Origin: Phascolarctobacterium_A sp902463975
Lineage (GTDB): Bacteria; Bacillota; Negativicutes; Acidaminococcales; Acidaminococcaceae
Length of the DNA stretch: 42,276 nucleotides
NCBI RefSeq assembly: GCF_902463975.1
Contig: NZ_CABQHJ010000028.1
Location: 1 to 42,276 of the forward strand
Direction of reading: 5' to 3'
Under the pieces are notes generated by a model, which was given only the letters and a program-made list of their open reading frames with translations, was not told where the DNA came from and did no database searches. The position numbers and the translations under genes were made by a program. Below are positions 24,163 to 31,613 of this stretch, in pieces. How positions within the stretch are numbered: the first letter of the stretch is position 1; each line of letters begins with the position of its first letter.

Positions 24163-24846
24163 TTATCGGGCATCGTCCCTTGTGTGTGTTTTGCCACGCA
24201 CTTTGCCAAACAGATGCCACAGTTTGTTTTCGGATATTACTTCCTCGTAGGTGCGAACTTTTTTCTTCAGGCGTTCGTGCTCCTTTTCTAAATTGGCTGA
24301 ATTGAGCCTGTTACGGACAGACTTGTACTTGGATAGCTCAGCGGTCAGAGAAGCAACCTGCTCTCTCCGAGAACTAATGACGGCTTTCAATTCGTCTATC
24401 TTTTTGTTTGCCGCATCCAACAATTTTTGGATCTTGGATTCTTTCTTTTCCTGTGCATAGTATTTCTTGGCGGCGGCGGACAGCGTTTCGTAGTCCGTCT
24501 TTTCAAGGGATACTCTCGACGGAGAAAGCATAACGGGCTTGACCTCGATTTTGTCAATGCTCTCGATATTGACTTTTTTCTGCTTGGTCTTTTCGATCTG
24601 CTTATCCAATGCCGCTGCTTCTGCAGTCTTTTTCTGTGTCTGCTCGGTCAGCTCGGCAAGCTCTTGGGTGCGTTGCTCTCGCTTATATTCAAGCACACTC
24701 AAATGCTCCCTGTGTTCGCCTTTTTGCTCCCACTCGATTTTATGCTCCATCATGATTTCTGTAAGGTCTTCTTTTTCTCTCTGTACCCATAAATTACGCT
24801 CGGTCAGAGAACGCCCCTCGCCAGTAATGCCTTGATCGGCAAGAGC
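24163..24846 (-). pseudogene. C-terminal remnant of a relaxase (MobA/MobL-like)
   Basis: An open frame with no start codon at its beginning runs from the edge of the IS element to the stop at 24163. The first ATG (24753) lies well inside it, and upstream codons read SALADQGITGEGRSLTERN, similar to the DHRSxADQGI segment at the end of MobA/MobL relaxase domains. The rest is a long coiled coil rich in Glu, Lys and Gln, as in relaxase C-termini. The N-terminal catalytic part is not found on the other side of the IS element, so it was deleted. An internal start could still give a 196-aa coiled-coil protein. Confidence 0.6.
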
Positions 24847-24968
24847 TGAAATGGTAAACTTATTTTAGACACAGAGGGGGTATTTCTTGTACAGATGATA
24901 TATAATAGAATACACTAATATATGCATCAATAAACAAGCAATACTTCGGTCTAAACAGGAGGTTTACC

Positions 24969-25328
24969 ATGAAATACACTAAACAAGAAAAATTAGACAT
25001 TGGTCGCCGAATATATGACAGCGAGATTACTCGCTATCAAGCAGCAGAGTTATACAATATTTGCGAAGGTACAGCACGCACCTATATGCGTATGTACAGA
25101 GATGCGAATAACCTGCCTGCAAAAAATTGTAAACAACAAAAATGTAATATAATACATCCCAATGCACCTGCACTTTCTGCGAACACGGATGATTATCAAT
25201 CTATGACCAAGGAAGAATTAATTCGTGAGTTGCTTAAAGCAAGAATTGCAGAAGCTAGATTAAAAAAAGGCTATGCGGTGAAAGGGGATGGTAGAGTAAT
25301 TCTATACGGCAACAAGAATACCAAATAA
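24969..25328 (+). CDS. IS3-family transposase OrfA
   Basis: A 119-aa DNA-binding protein with an N-terminal helix-turn-helix (KLDIGRRIYDSEITRYQAAE) and the ELIRELLKARIAEARLKKGY leucine-zipper-like end. It is preceded by AGGAGG. An A7 run at 25262-25268 looks like a slippery site, but the -1 frame meets a TAG at 25292, so a normal OrfAB fusion cannot be made there. Confidence 0.85.
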   Translation: MKYTKQEKLDIGRRIYDSEITRYQAAELYNICEGTARTYMRMYRDANNLPAKNCKQQKCNIIHPNAPALSANTDDYQSMTKEELIRELLKARIAEARLKKGYAVKGDGRVILYGNKNTK

Positions 25329-25375
25329 TATTAGAACTCTCTGGTGAATTTCCGGTAAAACTTATATGCGAAACA

Positions 25376-26191
25376 ATGAATGTACAGCGTAGCAGCTTCT
25401 ATGCATGGAAGAAGAAGCTCTCTCATCCTTCTACAAGAATGCGGAATCTGCTTAGTAATATTTTGCTTTTTAATGAGTACCATGCTAAATATCCTTCTCA
25501 CGGATATCGCTGGCTCAACGCTAAGATTCGTCTGGATACCGGTCTTATCCTTTCGGATGCATATGCACATAAGTGTTGCAAAATGACTGGTATTAAAAGT
25601 CAGACTAAGCATTACAAATACAAGAAACCAAGGGATTCATACCGGATTTTCCCGAATCTGCTTATGAAAGAAATGCAGATTGATGGACCGCTGCAATGTA
25701 TTGTAAGCGATATGACTGCTTTTCATGTTAAAGGGATTTATTATGAGCTGACATTGTATATGGACCTTTGGAATAATGAAATTGTAAGCCATTCTCTTTC
25801 TTCTAAACGCGGTGACCGCATGACATATATTAGCGGTTTGGAGGATTTAATTGCTTTAAAGAAGCAGTATCCAGAATATGAAATGATCCTACATTCAGAC
25901 CAAGGTTCCGTTTACACGTCTAAGGCATTTAATGACTTGTTGCCAATGTATAGCATTACCCATTCTATGTCTCGTGCAGGAACACCTACCGATAATGCAG
26001 CAATGGAAGCAATTAATGGTTGGATAAAAGCAGAAATGTTTACTGATTTTCATGTAACAGGAGAAAAGTCTGTTATAGATGAAGTAACAGAATACATTCA
26101 TTTCTTTAATGAACAGCGTCCTGCTTATTCTTTAAACTATCTGACGCCTATTCAATATCGCGAGTTGCATTATAGAAGTGTAGCTGAATAA
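25376..26191 (+). CDS. IS3-family transposase OrfB (DDE integrase core)
   Basis: A 271-aa catalytic transposase part. HTH_21-like start (MNVQRSSFYAWKKK), then the rve core with the DDE residues in VSDMTAF, LHSDQGSVY and NAAMEAINGWIKAE. The conserved frame extends back to about 25295, ahead of this ATG, without a start codon or ribosome-binding site, so OrfB normally depends on frameshifting from OrfA somewhere between 25295 and 25328. Whether this copy is active is unclear. Confidence 0.85.
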   Translation: MNVQRSSFYAWKKKLSHPSTRMRNLLSNILLFNEYHAKYPSHGYRWLNAKIRLDTGLILSDAYAHKCCKMTGIKSQTKHYKYKKPRDSYRIFPNLLMKEMQIDGPLQCIVSDMTAFHVKGIYYELTLYMDLWNNEIVSHSLSSKRGDRMTYISGLEDLIALKKQYPEYEMILHSDQGSVYTSKAFNDLLPMYSITHSMSRAGTPTDNAAMEAINGWIKAEMFTDFHVTGEKSVIDEVTEYIHFFNEQRPAYSLNYLTPIQYRELHYRSVAE

Positions 26192-26253
26192 CAGAGAGAT
26201 TTTTGTTGTATATTTTTTTGTGATTTGTGTCTAAAATTTGTTGACTAGTACAA

Positions 26254-26278
26254 GTATTGACCTAATCTAGGTCAATAC
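26254..26278. repeat. Perfect 11-bp inverted repeat
   Basis: GTATTGACCTA and TAGGTCAATAC around a 3-base loop, immediately outside the IS right end. It has the look of an operator or of a transfer-origin hairpin left from the original element. Confidence 0.5.
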
Positions 26279-26307
26279 CCCAACACTTATTATAGAACCG
26301 AAAAATG

Positions 26308-26348
26308 AACGACAAAAAGCCCGTACTGACATCCGATCAGTACGGGCT
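26308..26348 (-). terminator. Terminator downstream of guaA (island-borne)
   Basis: AGCCCGTACTGA pairs with TCAGTACGGGCT (12 bp) and TTTTTG follows on the minus strand. It can serve guaA now that the original terminator is at the far side of the island. Confidence 0.7.
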
Positions 26349-26518
26349 AAAATGTTATATGGATATTTTTGCGAGCCTTTGATAATTACTCTTTACTCGC
26401 AAACCACTTGTCACGCAGAATAATGGCGTTCAAGCGGATTCTTATCAAAACCTTCTCAGAGACGATGGGCGAAGTCCGAAAAGTCTTGATATTACTGGTT
26501 TTTTTTCGGCTTTTCTTT

Positions 26519-26531
26519 ATTATTCGAACTC
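26519..26531. repeat. Right attachment-like repeat inside guaA
   Basis: Identical to 17985-17997 over 13 bases and includes the guaA stop codon and last three codons. The sequences diverge immediately on both sides. Confidence 0.7.
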
Positions 26532-28073
26532 AATAGTAGCAGGCGGTTTGGTGGTATAGTCAAAGAGTACGCGGTTGATGTGCTTAACCTCATTAACAAT
26601 ACGATTAGCCGCAGTAGTAATAGTTGCCGGCGGCAACATAGTTACTTCTGCAGTCATGAAGTCGGTGGTAGTTACCGCACGCAGAGCGATAGCATAATCA
26701 TAGGTACGCTCGTCGCCCATAACGCCAACGCTGCGCATATTGGTCAGAGCTGCAAAATACTGGCTTGGACGCTCGCTCATCGGCAGCTTGTCTACCTCTT
26801 CGCGATAAATTGCATCTGCATCCTGTACGATAGCAACCTTTTCCGGAGTTACATCGCCGATGATGCGGATTGCCAGACCGGGTCCCGGGAACGGCTGACG
26901 TGCTACCAGGTTTTCAGGCAGGCCAAGCTCACGGCCGGATTGACGAACCTCGTCCTTGAACAGGTCACGCAGAGGCTCAACGATTTCCTTGAAATCAACA
27001 AAGTCAGGCAGACCGCCAACATTGTGATGGCTTTTAATAGTTGCAGATTCGCCGCCGAGGCCGCTTTCTACAACGTCAGGATAAATGGTGCCCTGTGCCA
27101 GATAGTCAACAGCACCAATTTTCTTAGCTTCTTCTTCAAATACGCGAATGAATTCTTCGCCGATAATTTTACGTTTACCTTCCGGAGCAGTTACGCCTGC
27201 CAGCTTACTATAGAAGCGCTCGCGTGCGTCAACGCAGATGAAGTTGATATCGAACTGACCACCTTCACCGAAAACAGCGCAAACCTCTTCACGCTCGTTT
27301 TTGCGCAGCAGACCGTGGTCTACAAATACGCATGTAAGCTGCTTGCCGATAGCCTTAGCCAGCATAGCGGCACAAACGCTGGAATCAACACCGCCGGAAA
27401 GCGCGCACAGCACCTTGCCGTCGCCGATTCTTTCTTTCAGTTCGGCAACAGTCTGCTCTACGAAGGAATCCATTTTCCAGGTGCCTGCACAGCCGCAAAC
27501 ATTGTAAACAAAGTTGCTCAGCATCTTGGTGCCGTTTTCGGTATGCAGAACCTCGGGATGGAATTGTACGCAATACAATTTACGTGCTTCATCCTCAGCA
27601 GCAGCAACCGGGCAGTTCGGAGTGCTGGCAACAATCTTGAAGCCGGGAGCTGCGGTTTCGATATAATCGTTATGGCTCATCCAGCAAACATTTTTCTCGG
27701 GCAGGCCGACGAACATCGGGCTAGTAGTGTCGAGGTCAACAACGGTTTTGCCGTATTCGCGCTCGGGAGCTACGCATACATGACCGCCGAGCATATGCAT
27801 CATCAGCTGGCTGCCGTAGCAAATGCCCAGAACAGGTACGCCCCAGGTATATATTTCCGGATCAATAGTAGGAGAATCCTCCAGATAAGCGCTGTTAGGA
27901 CCACCGGTAAAAATAATACCCTTCGGATTTTTAGCCTTAATTGCTTCCAGGCTATGCTTATAGGATACGATTTCGCAGTACACACCGCTTTCACGTACGC
28001 GTCTGGCGATTAACTGGTTATACTGCCCGCCGAAGTCAATTACGAGCACCATTTCTTGTGCATTGTTTTGCAT
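26520..28073 (-). CDS. guaA: GMP synthase (glutamine-hydrolysing)
   Basis: Converts XMP, ATP and glutamine to GMP in purine synthesis. The 517-aa protein has a class I glutamine amidotransferase domain (nucleophile Cys85 in GICYGSQ, His172 and Glu174 in FHPE), the ATP-pyrophosphatase P-loop SGGVDSS (226-232) and the C-terminal dimerisation domain ending KPPATIEFE. Start ATG at 28073 aligns with the family N-terminus; a TTG seven codons earlier is less likely. The last codons form one copy of the island repeat, and the encoded end is intact, so integration did not damage the enzyme. Confidence 0.96.
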   Translation of the reverse strand: MQNNAQEMVLVIDFGGQYNQLIARRVRESGVYCEIVSYKHSLEAIKAKNPKGIIFTGGPNSAYLEDSPTIDPEIYTWGVPVLGICYGSQLMMHMLGGHVCVAPEREYGKTVVDLDTTSPMFVGLPEKNVCWMSHNDYIETAAPGFKIVASTPNCPVAAAEDEARKLYCVQFHPEVLHTENGTKMLSNFVYNVCGCAGTWKMDSFVEQTVAELKERIGDGKVLCALSGGVDSSVCAAMLAKAIGKQLTCVFVDHGLLRKNEREEVCAVFGEGGQFDINFICVDARERFYSKLAGVTAPEGKRKIIGEEFIRVFEEEAKKIGAVDYLAQGTIYPDVVESGLGGESATIKSHHNVGGLPDFVDFKEIVEPLRDLFKDEVRQSGRELGLPENLVARQPFPGPGLAIRIIGDVTPEKVAIVQDADAIYREEVDKLPMSERPSQYFAALTNMRSVGVMGDERTYDYAIALRAVTTTDFMTAEVTMLPPATITTAANRIVNEVKHINRVLFDYTTKPPATIEFE

Positions 28074-28451
28074 CAATCCTTCACTCTCCTTCAAAAATAA
28101 ACATGCTGCTTATATAGCAGTTATGTAAAAAATTATACGTTTTTAATATATTATAGATTACCATAAACGGCATGAAAATGCAATGAAAATGCTATTTCAG
28201 CGTCATAACGTCTTGTTCTGACCTAAGTATACATCCTACTGCTCTTAAAACGTGCTTTGCTGCAAGAAATAACTGTAAGCCTAAACACAAACATCCCATA
28301 TTCAAATATCATTAATGACTGCTAAATTGAAATTTACAAATCTTTCAGAAAATGCTATAATATTTTTTAGGTATGTTGCAAGGCTACCTAGGGAGTATTA
28401 GCTGCCAGAAATTCTAAAAAATCTGACAGCACCTATTTTAGGAGGGATATA
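28074..28451. other. Divergent promoter region guaA / symporter
   Basis: No gene seen. On the guaA side there are two TATAAT-like sequences (near 28125-28160) with weak -35 matches; no purine-riboswitch sequence was recognised. On the other side are the symporter promoter and a leader with small hairpins (TAGGTA/TACCTA at 28368-28391 and CAGA/TCTG nearby). Confidence 0.5.
28333..28361 (+). promoter_or_regulatory. Promoter of the symporter gene
   Basis: TTTACA (28333-28338), 17 bases, TATAAT (28356-28361), about 90 bases before the start codon. Confidence 0.65.
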
Positions 28452-29735
28452 ATGCAGCAAAATGCAGATGTGAAGGATTTAGCACAAAAAGTGATAAATC
28501 AAAACAAATCACAAAACAACAAAAGTCAATTTATTCTATGGATGGGCGCACTGGTAGTCGGTGCTGTTCTCGGTTATATGGGAATCAAACCCCTGAACGA
28601 ATTATTCAATTTCATCGCTACCGTTTATACACGCCTCTTCCAATTTATCGCCGTACCTACCATTGCTTTAGCCGTAATTACCACATTGGCTGCTTTGGGA
28701 AGCAAAAAAGAAACCGGCCAGATTTTTGCTCACGCCGTAGTTTACACCTTTTTGACTACTGTTTGTGCAGCAGGCATCGGTCTTGCTATCTATCTTTGGG
28801 TAGCTCCCGGCAACCTGCCGGCAGAAATTGTCGGCAGCGGCATGTCCAATGTACCGCAAAATCTTGGCAAGTTAAGCTACTATGACCACATTTTAAATGT
28901 TATTCCTAACAACATGCTGCAGCCGTTCCTCGCAGGCAACGTGCTTTCCGTAATGCTGATTGCTGCTGCTATGGGTTTAGGTCTGGCATTTATGCCTAAA
29001 ACCGAAAACAGAGAAGCTCTGCTGAAAGCAGTATTAGGCTTCCAGGAGCTGCTGTTCACTCTTATTAAAGCGCTACTGTTCGTACTGCCTCTCGGTATTC
29101 TGGCATTCGCAGGTCAGCTTTCCGCACAGATTGAAGCCGGCGTAATCGTTGGCGCTCTGGGCAAATACACTCTGGTTATCATGGCCAGCAACTGTGTACA
29201 GTTCTTCATCGTTCTGCCTATCTTCCTGCTGGCAAGAGGCCTGAACCCGATTGATGTATTCAAGAAAATGTCTCCGGCAGTCGCTGTTGCACTGTTCACC
29301 AAGAGCTCCGCAGGCACCCTGCCTGTAACCATGGCGTCCGCTGAACAAAACATGAAGGTTAACAAAGCTGTTTCCCGCTTTGTACTGCCTATCTGCACCA
29401 CCATCAACATGAACGGCTGCGCTGCCTTCATTTTGATCACTTCCATTTTCGTTATGCAGAATGCAGGCTTTGAGCTGTCCATGACCACCATGCTTACCTG
29501 GCTGCTGGTATCCGTACTGGCTGCTGTTGGTAACGCAGGCGTACCGATGGGCTGCTACTTCCTCACCCTGTCTCTGATGAGCGGCATTGGCGCTCCTATC
29601 GGTATCATGGGTATCATCCTGCCGATTTACACAATCATCGATATGGTTGAAACCGCAGAAAACGTTTGGTCCGACTCCTGCGTTTGCGCAATGACCGACC
29701 ATGACCTCAAAGGCAAAATTGCTGAAGAAGAATAA
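28452..29735 (+). CDS. Dicarboxylate/amino acid:cation symporter (DAACS family)
   Basis: A 427-aa membrane carrier of the GltP/DctA/SstT family that takes up dicarboxylates or amino acids with H+ or Na+. It has multiple hydrophobic helices, the serine-rich re-entrant segment KSSAGTLPVTMASAEQ and the TINMNGCAAF unwound-helix motif that binds ion and substrate; a second MGCYFLTL region follows. AGGAGGG precedes the ATG. The NMNG variant (NMDG in many relatives) may bear on ion coupling. The substrate, for example serine/threonine, glutamate or succinate, cannot be fixed by eye. Confidence 0.9.
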   Translation: MQQNADVKDLAQKVINQNKSQNNKSQFILWMGALVVGAVLGYMGIKPLNELFNFIATVYTRLFQFIAVPTIALAVITTLAALGSKKETGQIFAHAVVYTFLTTVCAAGIGLAIYLWVAPGNLPAEIVGSGMSNVPQNLGKLSYYDHILNVIPNNMLQPFLAGNVLSVMLIAAAMGLGLAFMPKTENREALLKAVLGFQELLFTLIKALLFVLPLGILAFAGQLSAQIEAGVIVGALGKYTLVIMASNCVQFFIVLPIFLLARGLNPIDVFKKMSPAVAVALFTKSSAGTLPVTMASAEQNMKVNKAVSRFVLPICTTINMNGCAAFILITSIFVMQNAGFELSMTTMLTWLLVSVLAAVGNAGVPMGCYFLTLSLMSGIGAPIGIMGIILPIYTIIDMVETAENVWSDSCVCAMTDHDLKGKIAEEE

Positions 29736-29746
29736 GCCATAAAGCA

Positions 29747-29786
29747 AATAACTGCTAATTCGCTGTGAATTAGCAGTTATTTTTTT
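29747..29786 (+). terminator. Terminator of the symporter gene
   Basis: A 15-bp stem (29747-29761 with 29767-29781) followed by seven or more T on the plus strand. Confidence 0.9.
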
Positions 29787-29797
29787 GCAGGAAAAAT

Positions 29798-29834
29798 AAA
29801 AACGCCGTCAGATAAACATCTAACGGCGAAAAAT
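29798..29834 (-). repeat. 37-bp repeat, copy 1 (terminator hairpin)
   Basis: Identical to 30416-30452. It contains CGCCGT..AGAT / ATCT..ACGGCG with a T-run on the minus strand, so it works as terminator of the DUF4160 gene pair. Confidence 0.85.
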
Positions 29835-29848
29835 ACATATTACCTGAC

Positions 29849-30127
29849 TTAGCAGTAAAACTTAATTTGTTCAACCTTAAAATGCTTTTTCCATGCTGCG
29901 CAAATCATAAAAAACTGCGCTTGAACTATTTCTAAAAGCTCAGACAGGTCTTTTCGGGGAATACGCTCAGGATTACTCTCTAAAATACAGCCACCATTTC
30001 TTGTTAACCATATTTTTGCAGCATTCTTACTGGGTATTCCTTTAGAAATATGCACATGTATCGGCTCATCATTTTCATTTGACCAAAAATAAACCTTATA
30101 TCCTAAAATAGTAAATAAATTAGGCAA
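29849..30127 (-). CDS. DUF4160 protein, possible toxin-antitoxin-like pair member
   Basis: A 92-aa protein with the DUF4160 signature: the early block GYKVYFWSNENDEPIHVHI and the end AAWKKHF. DUF4160 proteins usually occur with a small partner gene and have been suspected of toxin-antitoxin or regulatory roles; no biochemical role is established that I can cite. It overlaps its upstream partner by eight bases. The pair lies between two identical 37-bp repeats next to a tRNA gene, pointing to acquisition. Confidence 0.75.
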   Translation of the reverse strand: MPNLFTILGYKVYFWSNENDEPIHVHISKGIPSKNAAKIWLTRNGGCILESNPERIPRKDLSELLEIVQAQFFMICAAWKKHFKVEQIKFYC

Positions 30128-30389
30128 TCTTTAGTCCTCCGTTCGCACCGTACTTATAGAATAGGTGCGCATTACTATGCATAAATTCATCAAACATCTT
30201 CATCTCTTCATCGGAGAAGCCTTCCCGTATAAGCCAAGTATATGACGGCAATTGACACCTGGCAGTATCAAACCCCTTTTCAGTAGGTCTTTCAAAATGA
30301 ACCTCTACTTTTTTTATGCCATCCTCTTCGAATACATTAGTATAAACAATTTCTGTTCCATCAGCAAGAGTCATATAAGGATATACCAT
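30120..30389 (-). CDS. Small partner protein of the DUF4160 gene
   Basis: An 89-aa protein (MVYPYMTLADGTEIVYTN...) containing LPSYTWLIREGFSDEE and ending in YKYGANGGLKIA. It is not the usual DUF2442 partner by sequence, though it holds the same place. Start ATG at 30389 has GGAGG eight bases ahead; a GTG nine bases upstream sits too near that site. It is translated with the following DUF4160 gene through the overlap. Function unknown; an antitoxin-like or regulatory role is inference from position only. Confidence 0.7.
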   Translation of the reverse strand: MVYPYMTLADGTEIVYTNVFEEDGIKKVEVHFERPTEKGFDTARCQLPSYTWLIREGFSDEEMKMFDEFMHSNAHLFYKYGANGGLKIA

Positions 30390-30415
30390 ATTACACACCT
30401 CCGTGAAATTATACT

Positions 30416-30452
30416 AAAAACGCCGTCAGATAAACATCTAACGGCGAAAAAT
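30416..30452 (-). repeat. 37-bp repeat, copy 2 (tRNA terminator)
   Basis: The second identical copy, starting five bases after the 3' end of tRNA-Thr, for which it acts as terminator. Confidence 0.85.
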
Positions 30453-30456
30453 TCAT

Positions 30457-30532
30457 TGGAGCTGGCAATAGGAATCGAACCCACAACCTGCTGATTACAA
30501 ATCAGCTGCTCTGCCAATTGAGCTATGCCAGC
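30457..30532 (-). tRNA. tRNA-Thr (anticodon UGU)
   Basis: A 76-nt tRNA read on the minus strand: acceptor GCTGGCA pairs with TGCCAGC, D-arm GCTCAATTGGCAGAGC, anticodon stem GCTGA/TCAGC with loop TTTGTAA (anticodon TGT), T-arm GGGTTCGATTCC and an encoded CCA end. Its own consensus promoter lies upstream and a hairpin terminator downstream. Confidence 0.97.
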
Positions 30533-30548
30533 ACAAAATTCTTTTATT

Positions 30549-30577
30549 ATTATAAAGGATAAAGCCTGTTTTGTCAA
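30549..30577 (-). promoter_or_regulatory. Promoter of tRNA-Thr
   Basis: Perfect sigma-A promoter: TTGACA (30572-30577), 17 bases, TATAAT (30549-30554), ending 16 bases before the tRNA. Confidence 0.85.
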
Positions 30578-30608
30578 TACTTTCGCAAGCAAAGATTTCA
30601 GAGCAAGC

Positions 30609-31412
30609 TTACATGTAAAAATACCAGTAGGTTACACCGGCCAACAGTATTCTGTAAACAGCAAAGCTGGTCAGCTTGGAATTCTGCAAAAATTTTAGGA
30701 ACCATAATACAGAAATATAAGCAACGATAAAGGATACCACAAAGCCTATTACCAATACCTGCAAATCACCTGCAGAAAGATACTGAAGGTTTTTAAGCAG
30801 ATCATAAATACAGGCCACAAACATCAGCGGTACAGCAATCACAAAGGTATAATTTGCTGCGGCACTGCGAGTCAGCCCAACCAAAAGACCTCCGGCAATA
30901 GTACTGCCGCTACGGGAAAAGCCGGGCCACAGGGAAAGAAATTGATAAATGCCAACCCATACTGCCTGACGGATAGAAATTTTATCAACATCATCAACCA
31001 GTTCAGCCTCACGGCCTTTAGTTCTATATTCCGCAAACATCAGCAACAAACCGCCCAGGAAAAGGCCTATTGCTACCGTAAAAGGAGAAAACAGATACTC
31101 CTTAATATAGTGATACAGGAAGAAGGCTACCAGCATAACCGGTACGATACCGGCAGCAACATGCCAGACAGAAAGTCCTTTGTTGATGTCCCAACCATCC
31201 TTAGTAAAAAATCTGGCAAAGCGCTCTTTGTAAATAAAAACAACAGATAAAATGGCACCCAACTGTACAAACACATCAAAAACATCTGCCAGCTGGCCTT
31301 CAAAGCCCAACACGTGACCGACAATAATCATATGACCGGTAGAAGAAACCGGCAAAAATTCCGTCAGACCTTCGACAATACCCACAATAACAGCAATTAA
31401 ATTTAAGTCCAT
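30609..31412 (-). CDS. uppP: Undecaprenyl-diphosphatase
   Basis: Recycles the undecaprenyl lipid carrier for cell-wall synthesis by removing a phosphate at the outer membrane face. The 267-aa membrane protein has the BacA/UppP motifs EGLTEFLPVSSTGH (14-27) and PGFSRSGSTI, which carry the active-site Glu, His, Ser and Arg residues, and about eight hydrophobic segments. Overexpression of the family gives bacitracin tolerance. AGGGAG precedes the ATG. Single gene between the tRNA promoter and the pfkA terminator. Confidence 0.95.
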   Translation of the reverse strand: MDLNLIAVIVGIVEGLTEFLPVSSTGHMIIVGHVLGFEGQLADVFDVFVQLGAILSVVFIYKERFARFFTKDGWDINKGLSVWHVAAGIVPVMLVAFFLYHYIKEYLFSPFTVAIGLFLGGLLLMFAEYRTKGREAELVDDVDKISIRQAVWVGIYQFLSLWPGFSRSGSTIAGGLLVGLTRSAAANYTFVIAVPLMFVACIYDLLKNLQYLSAGDLQVLVIGFVVSFIVAYISVLWFLKFLQNSKLTSFAVYRILLAGVTYWYFYM

Positions 31413-31523
31413 GATTTACTCCCTTTCGCAAACACTAAGCCTTTTTATTATACTCTGAATCGTGCTTAACTGCAATTAAATCTCACTATTTTTTTAAATT
31501 TTTCACACTTCTTAAAGCTTCCT

Positions 31524-31559
31524 GATAAAAAAAAGAGGACGGTGTTGCCACCATCCTCT
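31524..31559 (-). terminator. Terminator of the pfkA operon
   Basis: AGAGGA-GGTG pairs with CACC-TCCTCT with one mismatch, followed by eight T on the minus strand. Confidence 0.85.
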
Positions 31560-31613
31560 GTAATATATAATTCTTATCTTAATCTGGGGTTAAATCTATT
31601 AATCAAGTTTAAA

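Larger units (their letters stand above)
24847..26252 (+). mobile_element. IS3-family insertion sequence
   Basis: Two overlapping-style transposase genes (orfA, orfB) between imperfect 27-bp terminal inverted repeats that begin with TG and share ATTTTAGACACA (21 of 27 positions equal by eye). The ends are estimates. No target-site duplication is apparent: the flanks AAGAGC and AGTATT differ, which fits a deletion next to the element after insertion. Confidence 0.75.
26253..26518. other. Gene-free island edge between the IS element and guaA
   Basis: About 265 bases with no credible gene. It holds a perfect 11-bp inverted repeat (GTATTGACCTA/TAGGTCAATAC, 26254-26278), a terminator (26308-26348) and an unassigned stretch up to the guaA stop. 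An integrase would be expected here in an intact element. Confidence 0.55.
17985..26531. mobile_element. Genomic island inserted at the 3' end of guaA
   Basis: The segment between the 13-bp repeats contains only accessory genes: a DpnII-like restriction-modification set, a PHP-SMC ATPase, a DUF6061-like protein, a relaxase remnant and an IS3-family element. The 3' end of guaA is a known integration site for genomic islands in several phyla, and the repeat restores the guaA reading frame exactly. No integrase gene remains, so the island is probably no longer able to move by itself. Loss of an integrase and of the relaxase N-terminus next to the IS element is the likely history. Confidence 0.7.

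Noticed and set aside
26384..26518. Short reading frames next to the guaA end (possible integrase tail)
   Set aside because: None has a start with a ribosome-binding site or a recognisable integrase motif, and a minus-strand frame would have to begin inside guaA.
28074..28200. Purine riboswitch upstream of guaA
   Set aside because: The expected three-stem purine-riboswitch core was not found in the minus-strand leader.
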